Positions 35,455-47,732 of a stretch of DNA of 64,000 bases are shown piece after piece. Under the pieces are notes generated by a model. That model searched no databases. It saw nothing but the letters and a program-made list of their open reading frames with translations, and was not told the DNA's origin. A program made the position numbers and the translations under genes. The DNA is from Imbricaverruca yamaguchii (taxonomy: Eukaryota; Arthropoda; Thecostraca; Neoverrucidae): assembly GCA_034440575.1 (NCBI GenBank), contig JAOTOL010001569.1, forward strand, positions 1,142,001-1,206,000, in the 5' to 3' direction. Every line of letters starts with the position of its first letter. Positions within the stretch are counted from its first letter, which is position 1.

Positions 35455-37505
35455 GGCGTCAGACGCTATGTTAATACGGACATCAGGGGATCTCAACGAA
35501 AGAAAGAAAACTGGTAGGCTCCTGATGCCATCCAAGAACTCTTCAACTTGCACCCGCCACAAGCGCACCCGGATGCTCACTAGTATGTGCGCGAAGAATA
35601 TAGTTACAATTTATGATACTCTGTCTCCATAAAATATTATGCTAAGCGTATTGATGAAAGTTAACTTACCTCCCGACATCCATTCCATTGCCATTTACAG
35701 TGGTATATTGCGCATATTGTTACTTTGCGTATCGTTTTTCGAACTATTTTCCATCAAAGATGGCCGCCGGCACCGACGCCGGCGGCTCTCGGTCCGTCTC
35801 CGACCGCAAGCAATCATTCACCATATGGTGGTGCGCGGACCATTCCCTGAACGTCAATGCGCCACATGTCCAAAGTTGGAAGCATATTTTCACATTTTAA
35901 ACGATAGGCGATGTTTTTGGCATGATTTACGCCGCCATTGCAGTTGAGGCCGACAGGTTTTTCGATATTGTTTAGGAGCATTACGCTTATGTGCGTCGAA
36001 TGGAAAGAATGCATCTACAACCGTGAATTTCTCCTATACCATTTGGGCGTGGCGGAGCCGATGCTGCTTAGTATTGTTGAAGGGCGGAACTTTACTTCAC
36101 TTTTTGTCATGCCACCCCTCGGCGACCCTCCGGATCTCTGGGCAGCAACCGTCGGCGCTTGACGTCCATCGAGCCATGTCGGAACCCCAATAATTCCGGA
36201 CAGCTTCATGTCAAAGGGCAAAAAATGATATGGTTAGATATCTATAAAAGTAGTTGAACATAACATCAAAAGGCAGCTGGTTTTATGTCAGTTTATTTGA
36301 GACTATTGGCTATTAATTCGGTAATCAAGAACACCTGATATATAACTGATAAATTGGAACACAAATTCTGGAATTGAGTGCAAAAGTGACAAGGTTAAAC
36401 GCTCATGCAAATTATTCAAGATGATATAAAAATGTAGCACGTTCGATTTTCGTTTAGCTAACCCGCGCCGCCTCGAAGGGGTCGTTGACGACCCTCATAA
36501 GGTTTTCCACGGATAGTGAAAGACCGGCGCATGGCAGCGCGCCGAAACTTGACATACCTGTTCCCACATCAATTTGGCATGTTTTGAAGTCCGGTCTTCT
36601 AGGGTCAACGAGTGAGTTAAGAACAAGTGAGGTCACCTCCAAAAAAGTTCAATCAGTCGTCACATTTTAACGAATAAAGATATTTTAATGAAACTTTTTC
36701 AGCGTTTGCTTATCTTTAGGGATGCAGCAAAACGTACGAGAGGAATTTATTATTTTTCCAGTTTTTTTATTATTATTTTTAACTTTGCATATCTTCCGAT
36801 TAGAGTCCAAATTCAATATTATCGCTGAAGTATGCATTTTTTATTAGTGAAAGTTGACTTCGAACAACGTTTTTCGGTCCGCTCTACCCAATAGAAAAGG
36901 AAAATTAAAGAAAACTTGACAACTCAAAACTTTGAAACTTCAACAAGAAAAAATTGTTTTTTGGGTGGCCAAAAATTTCATGACCCTAGTCGGTTTCGCT
37001 TTCTTTTTCTGATTCCAAATAATTTGTGTTTTTCAAACCTTCCCTCAAAATGAACCCCCCAGAGCCACACACATAATGTAAGTCGTGAAGCCCTAGGGTC
37101 CCTAGTGACGTTATTATTTGGGGGAAACACTTTGGGGGTTGTGTCTGGCTCTACTCGTCGAGCGCTTTCCAATGATACCTATTTAGTTTTCGTGCAACGC
37201 GTAGTTTGGACCTTAGATGGGGGTCTCTATCGACCCCCCTCGTGACAGGGTGCGAGGATCTGACAGAAGAGACGGGCGGGTTAAGAACATTGGAAATTGC
37301 CAGGACATCACACTGATGCATGACGTGCTTTTATCACAAGATGTTGGGTGGCCAATTGCTTTCATTTCACTTTAATGACAAAGTGAAATGAGTTGATAAT
37401 AAAACGAACCAGACTGCATAAGAAAGCTTGTTCAAATGGTGTTCATATTCGACCATTGGAAATATCTTGCACCTTCTCTAGAAACCAGAATATAGCATTC
37501 AATCC
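35455..37505 (+). repeat. Interspersed repeat family B, copy 2 (split by a MITE)
   Basis: Second copy of the repeat at 316-2600. It has the uninterrupted GGCGTCAGACGC…TTAA…CGGACATCAGGGG junction at 35455-35489, and homology to copy 1 from about 35890 to 36457 and again from 37281 to 37505. The part at 35500-35885 is mostly unlike copy 1. The interval 36458-37284 is a family A MITE. Confidence 0.75.
36458..37284 (+). mobile_element. piggyBac-like MITE (family A), complete copy inside repeat B
   Basis: Left end CTAACCCGCGCCGCCTCG (first T of TTAA mutated to C), right end GACGGGCGGGTTAA. The internal landmarks match the other copies. In the other family B copy the same site is uninterrupted, with one TTAA at 2360-2363 followed by GAA-ATTGGAAATTG as here. 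Confidence 0.8.
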
Positions 37506-39157
37506 CACCAGATGTCTTCCAAAATCGCACACAGCCCTTAACAAAAACGTATCGCAGCTAGAAAAATCGGGGCGGGACACATACAAATGGCGTCGAGAAC
37601 CCCAAAAATGAGGCCAGGACTGGGGCGTAACAAAAAATATATCAGTCACTAGAAACACGTCAAGCCTAAAAAACAAACTAGCGTAGGATTCTCCAGGAAA
37701 CACGCACCTGATCCTCAAAAGTTGCACAGTGACCTCGATAAATTATACCGGAACCTACAAAATCGTGTTGGGGGTCCCACAAATGTGCCATAAATAAGCA
37801 CAGCAGGGCTCTAAGAATACAACAAGAGGTTAAAAAAAGCATGGGCCCCACAAAGTGCACCCCGTTCAGCAACAAGAGGGGTGGCCTTTAAACCTGCATT
37901 GCAGCTCTGAATACTCTAACTCTAACTCCAACACCGGAAACTCTTCAGAAAACATAACAGAGGCTCTCAAAGCATACCGGAGCCATGAGACTGAATGAAG
38001 AGCTAAAAAGCGGCTAGGCCCCTCAAAAAGCGACATGGTCCTGAAAAAGTTAGCAAAAGGACAGGATGCTAAATAGCATATTAGGGGTCTTCGAAATTGC
38101 CCCGATTGCTAAAATATACCATCGGGGCACAACACAAACAAATCAACTGTAAGAAAAACGCCGGGTCTCAAAAATGTGCTTGGACCCTAGCGAAAATTTG
38201 CTGGAGCCCTGAAATATATCCGTGGACGAAAAAATGAAACGGTTCCGAAAAATATCACATAGCTAGGGCCTCGGTTCGGCAGCCAAACTGGGGACGTATT
38301 TAACCAAAGAGAGGAGGTGCAACAGGTCTCAGCGAGAATCCGAATTTATTAACCACCAGAAACTACCAAATATGACACAAGACTATCATGTGGCAGCAAT
38401 TAGCAAGACTTGGGGAACCTAGCAGAGATCGAAAAATCAAACACGAAGTGTTCCGAATGCGCCGAATGCGCATTCGCGCATCGCTCGAACACGCACACGA
38501 AAGTTTGCGTTTTGGCGACCGGGCCTTATTAGCTTGAAGGTAGAAATTTGAATAAATGGATATTTTTAATTGTACAGTTAAGTGCACAAGTGTAATGTCA
38601 GTAGTGTGAAGTCTTTGTCAAAGGATACCAAAGGAAAAACCTTCGAACTAAATGTGGAGTTGGCTTTAAATCTAGTGACTCAGAAACGATGGTGGTAGAT
38701 TGTGTGCGCCCTTTCACATGACAATTAAATTTGTCATAATTATTGTATTTGATAGATATAAAATGAGCCCCATTGAAACAAAGTGCCCGAAATCCTGGGA
38801 CTTTTTGAGCAATAGGAGTTGGTGGGCCCACTCTAGCTATGACAGCCAACATTGTTGTTGAAATATGTTTAACAGGGAACATGTTTAACAGGGAACATAT
38901 TCAAAACGGAACTTAATATCCTGCTTATTTTGAGACTTGGAATGCTTCCCCAATAACAATGATTATGTCCCATAAAGTCATTCCACATATGTGTAAGAGC
39001 GATCCCAAATTGCTCTTCCTGCTCCATTGCTGTCGGAGCAAGATCACCCAAATATGCTCATGATTTTCATACATGTGAAATTATGTGGCATAGGCATATT
39101 GTTGCATATTAATAGTAGACGTGGATGTATTAACGTGGACGTGGATATAGATGTGGA
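37506..39157. other. Intron 4 spacer, no gene seen
   Basis: Sequence with loose repetition of AAAA-flanked 'GCCCC/CCCTAAAAA' phrases around 37600-38260, possibly an old degenerate tandem repeat. No coding signal. Confidence 0.35.
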
Positions 39158-40019
39158 TTAACCCGTCCCGTCTCGGGGGACGGGACGTCTTCCCGTCTTC
39201 AACCGGACCCCTCAGGTTTTTCGCGGATAGCGGACGAACGGCGCCCAGCAGCGCACGAAAATTTAGCATACCTTTTTGCACATCAATTTGACATGCTGAT
39301 TCAAATTTTTTAGGTTAAGTCATCTAGGGTCAACGAGTTAAGTCATCTAGGGTCAACCAGTCGTCACGCTTTAAGGGATACAGATATTCTAATGAAACTT
39401 TTAGCGTTTGCTTATCTTTACGGATGCAACAACACGTACGCGTGGAATTTTTTTTTTTCGTTTTTCTCTACATATAAATTTTGCGTATTTGCCAACTTGC
39501 AGTTCAAATACAGCATTCTGGCTAAAGTAATCATTTTTATTAGTATTAGTGAAAGTTGACTTTCAACAACGTTTCTCGGTCTGCTCTACCCATTGGAAAA
39601 GGAAAATTAAAGAAAACTTGAAAACTCACACTTTTGAAATTTTGAATAATTTTCTTTTTTTTTTTTTTTTTGTTTTTGGGGACCAAAAGAAAAATTAAAG
39701 CCCTGGTCGATTTCGCTGTCCTTTTCTCATTCTAAATCAATTTTGTTTTTGTTTCAAATAGCCCCCAAAATGAACTCCCCAGAGTCAAAATCATAATGTA
39801 AGTGGTGAAAAGTCGTGAAAATCTAGCCCCGCTGGTGATGTCACTTTTGGTGGGAAATTGTTTTGCTGGGTGGACCCGGACACTACTCGTCGAGCGCTTT
39901 CCGATGACAACTCTTTCGTTTTCGTGCGATGCTTAGTTTGGATTTTAGAGGGGTCTTCAGCCGCCCCTCCACCCCGAGACGGGGTGTGAGGATTTGACCG
40001 GAATGACGGCGCGGGTTAA
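39158..40019 (+). mobile_element. piggyBac-like MITE (family A), complete copy
   Basis: Starts TTAACCCGTCCCGTCTCGGG and ends GACGGCGCGGGTTAA, about 860 bp, non-coding. It contains a direct duplication of AGTCATCTAGGGTCAAC near 39320-39355. It is followed 45 bp later by a TTAA-ended element of a different family. Confidence 0.83.
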
Positions 40020-40063
40020 TAGGACATGCATGGGCTAGAGCGTAAAGTGAGTGAAGATCCATA

Positions 40064-41068
40064 TTAACATTCGCACGTCCGGCGGTCCGCGCCAACTTCG
40101 CATGTCCGGGGGAGGGGTCAGATGTCTGCCTCCCTAAGACTCTAGAACTATGCTAGCTAGCGACAAACGGAAAACGGCGTTGGGTAGCTGGTGACAGGCT
40201 CTATCGAAAGTGTTTTGGGTATTTATTCGCCCAGGTCAATATTCAGGTCACTGGGCCATCATAAGTCAAATTCGACCGGATCAGGTGGGACTCAGATATT
40301 GACACATATCTCAGGACCTCTAACAGATAGAAACAAGCGGCGAACGCTATTCGACAGTCCTTGAAATGCGCTACGGACAAAAGGCGGTGTGATTTAAGGT
40401 CAGGTCAAACAAAACCATGACCTCAGGTCAAGTTCATGAAGTAGCTTAGGGAGGGCATGTAATGTATCAATCGACACGTCTTGGCGACACAAGCACAATG
40501 ACGGCAATTTGAGTGCGATAGACGGCAATGCAGTGCGATATAATGCGCAGAAATGTGCCAGTGATCTCAGGTGACCTCAGATGACCTTGGTGAGGTCACT
40601 GAGCAAGAATATCAGCGGTAGCATTGCGCATGGTTTCAAACTACAAGCCACAACTATTGTGATGTCATTCCGAGAGCAAATATGTAACCAAGAAACATTT
40701 GTATATTTTACCATAGCCCTATAATGAGGGAAACCATGGCCGCGACCTGACCTTAGGTCAATGCTGCAAAAACTGATGCATATGTTATGGTCCCTGATGA
40801 GATCATGACGTGTTATACGTTTGAAATCAATCGCCCAATTATTGTGGAAGTTATGCCACCTAGAACTCCGAGTGTAATTGGGTCACTTCGCCTGACCTGG
40901 TTACCTGACCTGAGATGACCCAGGGTTAAAAATGTATGAGGATATGCGGAAAACACCAATGAGCAGCTATGCGAGGTTTGGCCTTGCTAATCCGATTAAC
41001 TTGGCGGCAAATTAAGAAAAACCGCAGCGGTGGGGCAGATATCTACCCACCGGACGTGCGCGTGTTAA
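40064..41068 (+). mobile_element. Second TTAA-flanked element family (family C), copy 1
   Basis: The 5' end reads TTAACATTCGCACGTCCGG and the 3' end reads CCGGACGTGCGCGTGTTAA, giving near-perfect terminal inverted repeats bounded by TTAA. The interior is rich in AGGTCA/TGACCT half-sites and encodes no protein. A second copy lies at 50683-51593, sharing ATGTAATGTATCAATCGACA and ATGGTCCCTGATGAGATCAT among others. Confidence 0.78.
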
Positions 41069-41622
41069 GGTATTCTTTAGTTTTGTGCATGATATATTGA
41101 AGTTGACTATTAAAACTTTAGTATGCTATTGGTGCGTGACTAAACACCTAATATCTACTTCGATATTCATCTTTTCTCATGTGCTTCTGGATGACTAATT
41201 CCAACGTAGCTTTGTCATTTGGTCATGCAAGTATTGTCTTAGAATAATGAATTTACGTGGAAACATTCTAGGATAAGTTGGGTATGTATGATCACCTAAC
41301 TTTTAAACTTAGCTCTAGAAATGTGACCCATGCGCTTAAGAATCTACGCACATATTTCAGAGCTGTTCATGGCTCGCCAATTGTTAGTGACACTGGTGGC
41401 TCGATTATCGACATTAATAATGACGTCATGATGACGTCGAGTGATTTTAGTCTCATAATAGGTGGAAACTCCAAATCTCGCGTGTAATTTATCACGGACC
41501 GTGGTGAAGGTCTGACTCAAGGGCGGCCAATTCACGGAGCCTGTCTCATCCACGGCATGGCTTCTACTGAGACCTGATAAGTTGGTTGAGTGCCAATCAA
41601 TCGTGATTTGCCAATGTTTCAG

Positions 41623-41816
41623 CTGTGCACGTTGAAGAAGGACTGGCGCTTTCTCCCGCATCAACAGTCCGACGAAGACGAAGAGTCGGACGAAATCAGA
41701 AAGATCAAGAAGGTGCAGAGCTTCTTCCGCGGCTGGCTGTGCCGCCGGCGCTGGAAACAGATAGTGGAGGAGTACATCAAATCGCCGCACGCCGAGAGCA
41801 TGCGCAAACGCAACAG
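41623..41816 (+). CDS. RasGRF: RasGRF-like, exon 5 (acidic linker and IQ motif)
   Basis: From acceptor CAATGTTTCAG (phase 0) the exon encodes LCTLKKDW, an acidic run SDEDEESDE, then [20 protein letters not shown] and [11 protein letters not shown]. The [15 protein letters not shown] block is the IQ-type calmodulin-binding motif of RasGRFs and is nearly identical to the vertebrate one. The donor AACAG|GTGAGG leaves two extra bases. Vertebrates have Asn-Gln at this junction (AAC-CAG), and exon 6 needs phase 0, so one C appears to be missing near 41814. Either the assembly has an indel or this allele is frameshifted. Confidence 0.88.
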
Positions 41817-42651
41817 GTGAGGCGGTGCGGCCGCCATCAGCTGCGCTCAGGAGCGGCGGCGGGAGCGGTCGGCTGGCTGCGGCCGTCGTCGTCGGCACCG
41901 TCAAACGGCGACCGCGACGGCGGCTAGTCTGCGCATCATAGATTCTCGGAAAAAACAATAGGTGCTGACAGAACACCCCTGGTCACTTGCGGTTCATGGA
42001 AATGCTAACGCAGTACACGGTAAGAGCGTCGGAGTGATGATGTCAGAGCTTACATGGCAAGGTGTGCGACATTTGAGTCGTTTGGTTCTTTGCAACTATT
42101 CATCCGGAAAATTGACATCCATGAGAGAAACGTCACCGAGACTTTGGGCGTGAGTGTCAGCTGTAATCAGTCCTGTGCATCAGATCTGTAATCTGACGTG
42201 TTTTGGGCTAAATATGAATTCAGCTACGTTGTGAATTACTTTTAGGGAGTTGGTGAGCTTCTATCGATAGCAGTGTATGTTCAACTTTGGCACATACCTG
42301 CGCTCAGCCACATCTCCGAACACTCAGCAGCATTGCAAACTCCGCGGAATGTACGCAGAAAGCTTCACTGTAATTTCTGGAACGCACAGCTCTTCGGGAC
42401 AGGTAGAGAAGGGGAGCGCCTCAGTCAGCATGTCATTGTCGTGGTCGACCGAAGTCATGCTGAGAACCTGACCCCGGTGGGACTGCCGTGGGACGACATC
42501 GGTCCACGGCCCCACTGCACCTGTCTGCCGGCACAAACAGTCCAGTGAACAGTGCTCACCGGACTGAGCGGTGTAATTGTTTTCCGCCACTGCAATTCGA
42601 AATATTGGCGTGAAATGCATTGACGATTAAAACACATGTGCTTCTTTCAGT
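41817..42651. other. RasGRF intron 5
   Basis: An 835-bp intron. Its first 120 bp are very GC-rich and CpG-rich. No exon-like sequence recognised. Confidence 0.5.
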
Positions 42652-42880
42652 CTTGTTTTTCGAATGGTGGAAGCCGAAGAAGAATATGTGGAACAGCTCA
42701 ACATTCTCGTGACGGGCTTCTTGCGACCATTCAAAATGGCGGCGTCTTCAAAAATGCCCCCCTGCAGCCACGAGGATGTGAACACAATTTTTCTCAACTC
42801 GGAGACCCTGCTTTTTCTCCACCAGATATTTCTAAAAGGACTGTCTGCCCGGATGGAGAGTTGGCCGACGCTGGTTCTAG
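42652..42880 (+). CDS. RasGRF: RasGRF-like, exon 6 (first half of DH domain)
   Basis: Acceptor GCTTCTTTCAG. The exon encodes [20 protein letters not shown], then [12 protein letters not shown], then [14 protein letters not shown] and SWPTLVL. This is the start of the Dbl-homology domain, which catalyses nucleotide exchange on Rho-family GTPases: conserved region 1 (the E-EYV-L helix) and the FLNSE-FLHQIF helix, very close to the vertebrate sequence. The donor CTAG|GTAAGG gives phase 1, completed by exon 7 to Gly. The 5' junction is the only one in the gene that does not keep frame. Confidence 0.9.
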
Positions 42881-43670
42881 GTAAGGGAAACATCAATGTC
42901 GTGTGCTAATGGTTTGATTTGTTTGACTATTTTTGCATACTTTACTGCAATTTATAACCACACAACACATCCTAATAAATATAACGCATGTGCATGCGAA
43001 ATAAACTTCAGCATACCCCATTACTTACACCTGGGGTTTCGTACATTCAGCATAAAGCAGCACTCTGTGTTTCCGAATCGCAAAACCAAGCACACAAACT
43101 TCATCGCAACGTGCCGTTGGTTGTAATCTGTGTGCAAATTTTCCATTTGGTACCAAATTTTCCATTTGATACCAAATTCTACAAACGGTGCTAAATAAAT
43201 AGCTAAATCGTATTATCATAAAGTTAGATAGGTTTCAGTGGACTAAGACATCAGAATATCCAAATATCATATGAAAATATCCCATGTTTTTCACCACATG
43301 AATTTATCTTCCAAAAGACATCCATAAATCACAAGTTCGCCTTGTCTGACACCACAGCCACTTTCAACTCTGGCAGAACGCATCGATTTGTCCGAGGTTT
43401 CCTCGCCATTGGCTCTCTCGCACTTTTAGTGCTCCAGACACACGGAAGTTGACGAAGCGCTCATCACAGCTCTGCTTTGCTCATCAACGGAATGTGGCTT
43501 GTTTTTGCAGATAACTACCGGCCTATTTGTGCTCCATTAGGTATGTTGGCAATGTTCTATGATACCCACTTGTCGCTGTGGTCGTGCTCTGTACAGTACC
43601 GAGTAGTCTATGTGTGCTCTCCGGCTGAACGCTTCGGTCTGCGTTGCATTTGCCAATCCGTGTAAGCTGT
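42881..43670. other. Start of intron 6, no gene seen
   Basis: Intron 6 spans 42881-54721. This part has a short duplication (TTTTCCATTTG-TACCAAAT, near 43137-43172) and no coding signal. Confidence 0.4.
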
Positions 43671-43671
43671 T

Positions 43672-43739
43672 GCATATATATATATATATATATATATTGC
43701 GTGAGACGAAATGTACAACCCTCAATATGTCAATATATG

Positions 43740-43784
<45 letters not shown>
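43672..43784. repeat. Two (TA)n microsatellites
   Basis: About 12 TA units end near 43697. About 22 units run from 43739 to 43784, separated by a 40-bp unique segment. Confidence 0.95.
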
Positions 43785-43786
<2 letters not shown>

Positions 43787-44978
43787 TGTCTTCAGTATTT
43801 TTGGGGATTTCCTATTGATTTCCGTACGTGGATCGCAACCAAAATATGTGGACAACGAGTTTAGTTTCCTTCTTCTGAATTAGACAACACATATTATCGG
43901 TAGTTTTGTACCAGAGGTATTCAGGTGGTTGTCTTCTTCACACCCCACCAACTATGATAACACTGGCATATTGCAGTGGTTCGTGATCTATGTTCAAATG
44001 TCAGGTGGATTCTTCACCACCCTAGAGTGTTATTGCGTAACGTTTCCGTATCATTTTAGCTAATATTCTGAATCGTCATACATTTTCCAAGCTATGGTGC
44101 ATTTCGTTCAGAAGATTAGGCATGCTGGTTCATTGCACGGTAAGATACCGACGCTCAAAGCACCCGCCCATTAAATACAAATCGAAAAGTAGTGGCGCGA
44201 GGAATACACGCACGCGAACGCTATTACGGTTCAGCTAGCCTGGGGCTGAATTTGTGGTTAGAGCCGGATTTCCCTCTGAAAACTAGGAACTTCTTGGGCC
44301 TATTGCAAAACAGAATATCAAGCTGAGCTGGCGAGCTGAATCGACGAGCTTTGTCGAAGTATATTAGTATAATATACACTTTTAGAATCTCAAAATTTCA
44401 AAAGAAAGCTCCCAATGGCGATGTCTGGAGGCAATTTTCGCGTAACTATGTACAAACAACCGCAATTTTGAAGTGTAAACTGCAAACTGAGCCAAAAATT
44501 CGAAAGCTTCGAAAATGGGATCATGACATTGAACTGACCTGGTACCTTCCTTGCGTAGTAAAATGTGATACGAGCGAAACGTCGCTGGAATGACGACGTT
44601 CACCTTGGTAGGCATGTCGGGTCAACGCAGCATTAATGCCGCATACAGGCGCTGACCACTAAAGCCGGAACTGTCGGCCGCCAACCTCAGCCTGGTCCAC
44701 GGTGAGCCGGAACTGTTGGCCGCCAACCTCAGCCTCGTGGCGAAAATCAGTGACCTCTTCACTCTGCGTGACCGTCAGCTTCACACCTCACTTCGCCAAG
44801 ATGTACGGAAGAATATTTTACTGCCGTGCCCTGGTGATGCACAATACGCTGCCGCCGGAGATGACATAGATGTCTGCGGCTGTGTTCGCCATCCCCATTG
44901 GGACACTCATCGGTTCTGTTGCATGTCGTTGCGGGCGCCTTTTTGCGAGTTTGTGTGTGCATACGGGCATTTGTGTGT
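43785..44978. other. Intron 6 part with a short duplicated coding-like segment
   Basis: Around 44658-44740 a segment of about 40 bp (AGCCGGAACTGT-C/T-GGCCGCC…) occurs twice in tandem. It is followed by an open + frame to about 44900 with LLAANLSLVAKISDLFTLRD. The composition is coding-like but I recognise no family, and no splice sites place it in RasGRF. Confidence 0.3.
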
Positions 44979-45374
44979 GCATGCGTGTGGATTGTGCATG
45001 TCGGTGCATCCATTTCTTTCAATTTGTACTTACTGAACAAAATGCAACATTCACAGCCACCGACGCATTGTGGACTGCCCAGTACATGTCATACATTTTC
45101 ACGTTACATACACGTATACAACACGCACACACACACACGCACACACACACACACACACATACACATACACACACATAGACACACACATATATACACACAT
45201 ATATACGCACATATATATATACATACATATGCGCGCATGCGTGTGGATTGTGCATGTCGCTCCATGCATTTGTTCAATTTGCACTTACTGAACAAAATGC
45301 AAAATTGACAGACACCAGCGCAATGTGGACTGCCAAATACATGTCATATATTATAACGTTATATACATGTATAA

Positions 45375-45400
<26 letters not shown>
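44979..45400 (+). repeat. Tandem duplication of about 256 bp with CA microsatellites
   Basis: GCATGCGTGTGGATTGTGCA occurs at about 44979 and again at about 45235. It is followed in both by CTTACTGAACAAAATGCAA and CATGTCATA, then a CA tract (45117-45178 and 45376-45405) and TATATA. The two copies are diverged by several percent. Confidence 0.8.
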
Positions 45401-45422
<22 letters not shown>

Positions 45423-45545
45423 AGAGATAGAGAGAGGGAGAGGGAGAGAGGGAGAAAGGGAGAGAAGGATAGAGAGAGAGAAGGAGAGAGAGAAGAGAGA
45501 GAGCGAGAGAGAGAGCGAGAGAGAAAGAGAGCGAGAGAGAAAATA
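45401..45545 (+). repeat. (TA)n and (GA)n low-complexity tract
   Basis: A short TATATA stretch is followed by about 120 bp of GA-rich repeat (GAGAGAGGGAGA, GAGAGCGAGAGA). Confidence 0.93.
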
Positions 45546-47622
45546 AGTAGTGTAAATCGGACATATTGTTTACATCAGGAATGGTTCTACTTTTTCCCTT
45601 TACTGACAGATAATACAACAAAACTGGTCCGATCGAACGATTTTGGGATTTTCCAAGCCAAAACAGGCGTGTACTGATAAAATTTCAGGATTTAGGTGAT
45701 AGGAATGTAGTGTATGAAACAAAATTATAGGAAACAGAACACAAAACAAAAATAACCCTACATGGAAACCTCACTGCAAAGCGGGCAAGACAAGTACAGG
45801 TGCTGGGTGAAATGTGGGAAAAGAAACAAATCTGCAAATATCATATAAAAATGGCGACATTATGACCAGAAAAACAAAGGAACGAAAGTATGTGCACGTA
45901 CATCCAGATATGAGCAGAGATGAGATAATGGATGCAACTGACAAATGACCATGCAGAGTAGAACGAACATGGAGCAATAGGTCCAATCAACAAACACAAG
46001 ACAACACCCAAGCTGGACGAGCTGCTTCCCAGAAATTTGTGTACGGGGAGTTTGTTGTCAGGACAACCAGGAGTGGGAAGGCAGGCAGAGGGGGAAAAGA
46101 CTAGGGGACTGGAAGTAAGCCCGGAGCAGTAAAACTGACCATGCATGCGTGTAATTCAACTGCACATATTGTGCCAGATGGCTGGACTATATATAAGATA
46201 CCTTTATGAAACAATACTTACTGGTATCATTATAATAGCCTAATCATCGTAATGATTTTCATAACTGGAGTGGCTCTCATTCAAGGAGTGAAACATATAA
46301 AAAACATGTGAAAACCAGCATTCTTGATACATGACTTTTCGACTCATATGCAATGACTAAACAAAGATGCCCCTGGCTTGCTCCCATTCATACTGCCAGT
46401 GTGCTATTAGTATGACATGGGAGCATGGTGAGTGAATGTGTGTGTGTGTATGTGGATGAAGAATGAGCCACTTACCATGGCCTGCTTCAAAGAAGCTTTT
46501 TAGCCTGACACACCAGAGGTATCACGCGGCCGGTCCAGTGCATCTGATTAACTATGGGGCAGCCTGTCGAGAAGGCATGGGCAAGCAAATGAAGGAGGTG
46601 AATGATATTTAACACGCAAACATACCTGTCAAGACTTGCTGGTGATGCACTACCTGAACATGTGAAACTCATTAATTGGAACACTTATTATTAATTTGAC
46701 TCATTCAATAATATTAAATTGTATCCATCCTTCTTGGTACCACCTTCACGCTTTGGTGTTCTGGTACCATGCAAAATGTACTGATTTGGTTTGCTAACAC
46801 GGTGGCAGCTGTTTCCCAAGATGCCTTGCAGATATTCCTGTTAGATACCTGATAAAACATGCCACCAACTGGTTTATGCATCTGATTTAGCTTGTCCAGC
46901 TAATTATGTATCTGCTTAGGTATGCCTCCCAAATCAGCATAATGTAGATTTAACCCACTTGACCTGCACTCATATTTTAGCACTGTGATGAATGGATGGA
47001 TGGGCAGTAGCAGATGCATAATTAGTCATGTAGGCATGCAACCATAATTAATTTCACACAGGTCCTGCCTAAATACATGTCTGTTTGCCTAGGTGGATAG
47101 TACCTACCTGGGTACTTACATTGACTTTCATTGCCTATATCGTAATTCACACTAGCTAAAAGAGTACCTCAACCTGCTCGTGTTGATAGTGGGCACCTTG
47201 CACCTACCTACTTATTCATTTCGGCCGTGACCGAACCAACTCAACTAACTCATATTTACCTGGGCGAGGTAGATAGCCGAACAAACATATTCGGATCAGC
47301 ATGTTTACATGCACCTACTTCTACCACCACCCAACACCTATAAAAACAACACACGCTTCGTACTATGATCTGTGCAAGGCCGTGCAAGATTCTAGGATAC
47401 ATGTACGTATGACACATGTACGTAAGCAAATGTACGTAAGCAAATGTATGTAAGCGCAGATGGCATGTGCGGCTTGAGGAGCTCCAGAAGCATTTGTTTC
47501 AGGGGCGGAGATCCAAGCATTTTCAAACGCTGGGTGGGCAGGCATTCGTTTGGAGGGGAGCAATTTGCTCGGAGGGGCGCTGTTGCGGTAGTCCCCCGAC
47601 GCTCTCGTTCAGTAAATAGTCA
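45546..47622. other. Intron 6, no gene seen
   Basis: AT-rich intronic DNA. Near 46900-47300 are scattered TACCTA/TAGGTA steps like the hairpin at 2740-2798. Confidence 0.35.
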
Positions 47623-47732
47623 TTAACCCGTCCCGTCTCGGGGGGGGGGGTCTTCAACCGCCCCCCCTCAGGTTTTTTGCGGATATCGGACGAACGGCGC
47701 GCGGCAGGGCGCCTAAATTTGGCATACCTTTT
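47623..47732 (+). mobile_element. piggyBac-like MITE (family A), left end only
   Basis: TTAACCCGTCCCGTCTCGGG with a G-run, then CGGATATCGGACGAACGGCG and GGCATACCTTTTG, after which family homology stops abruptly at about 47732. Confidence 0.75.
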
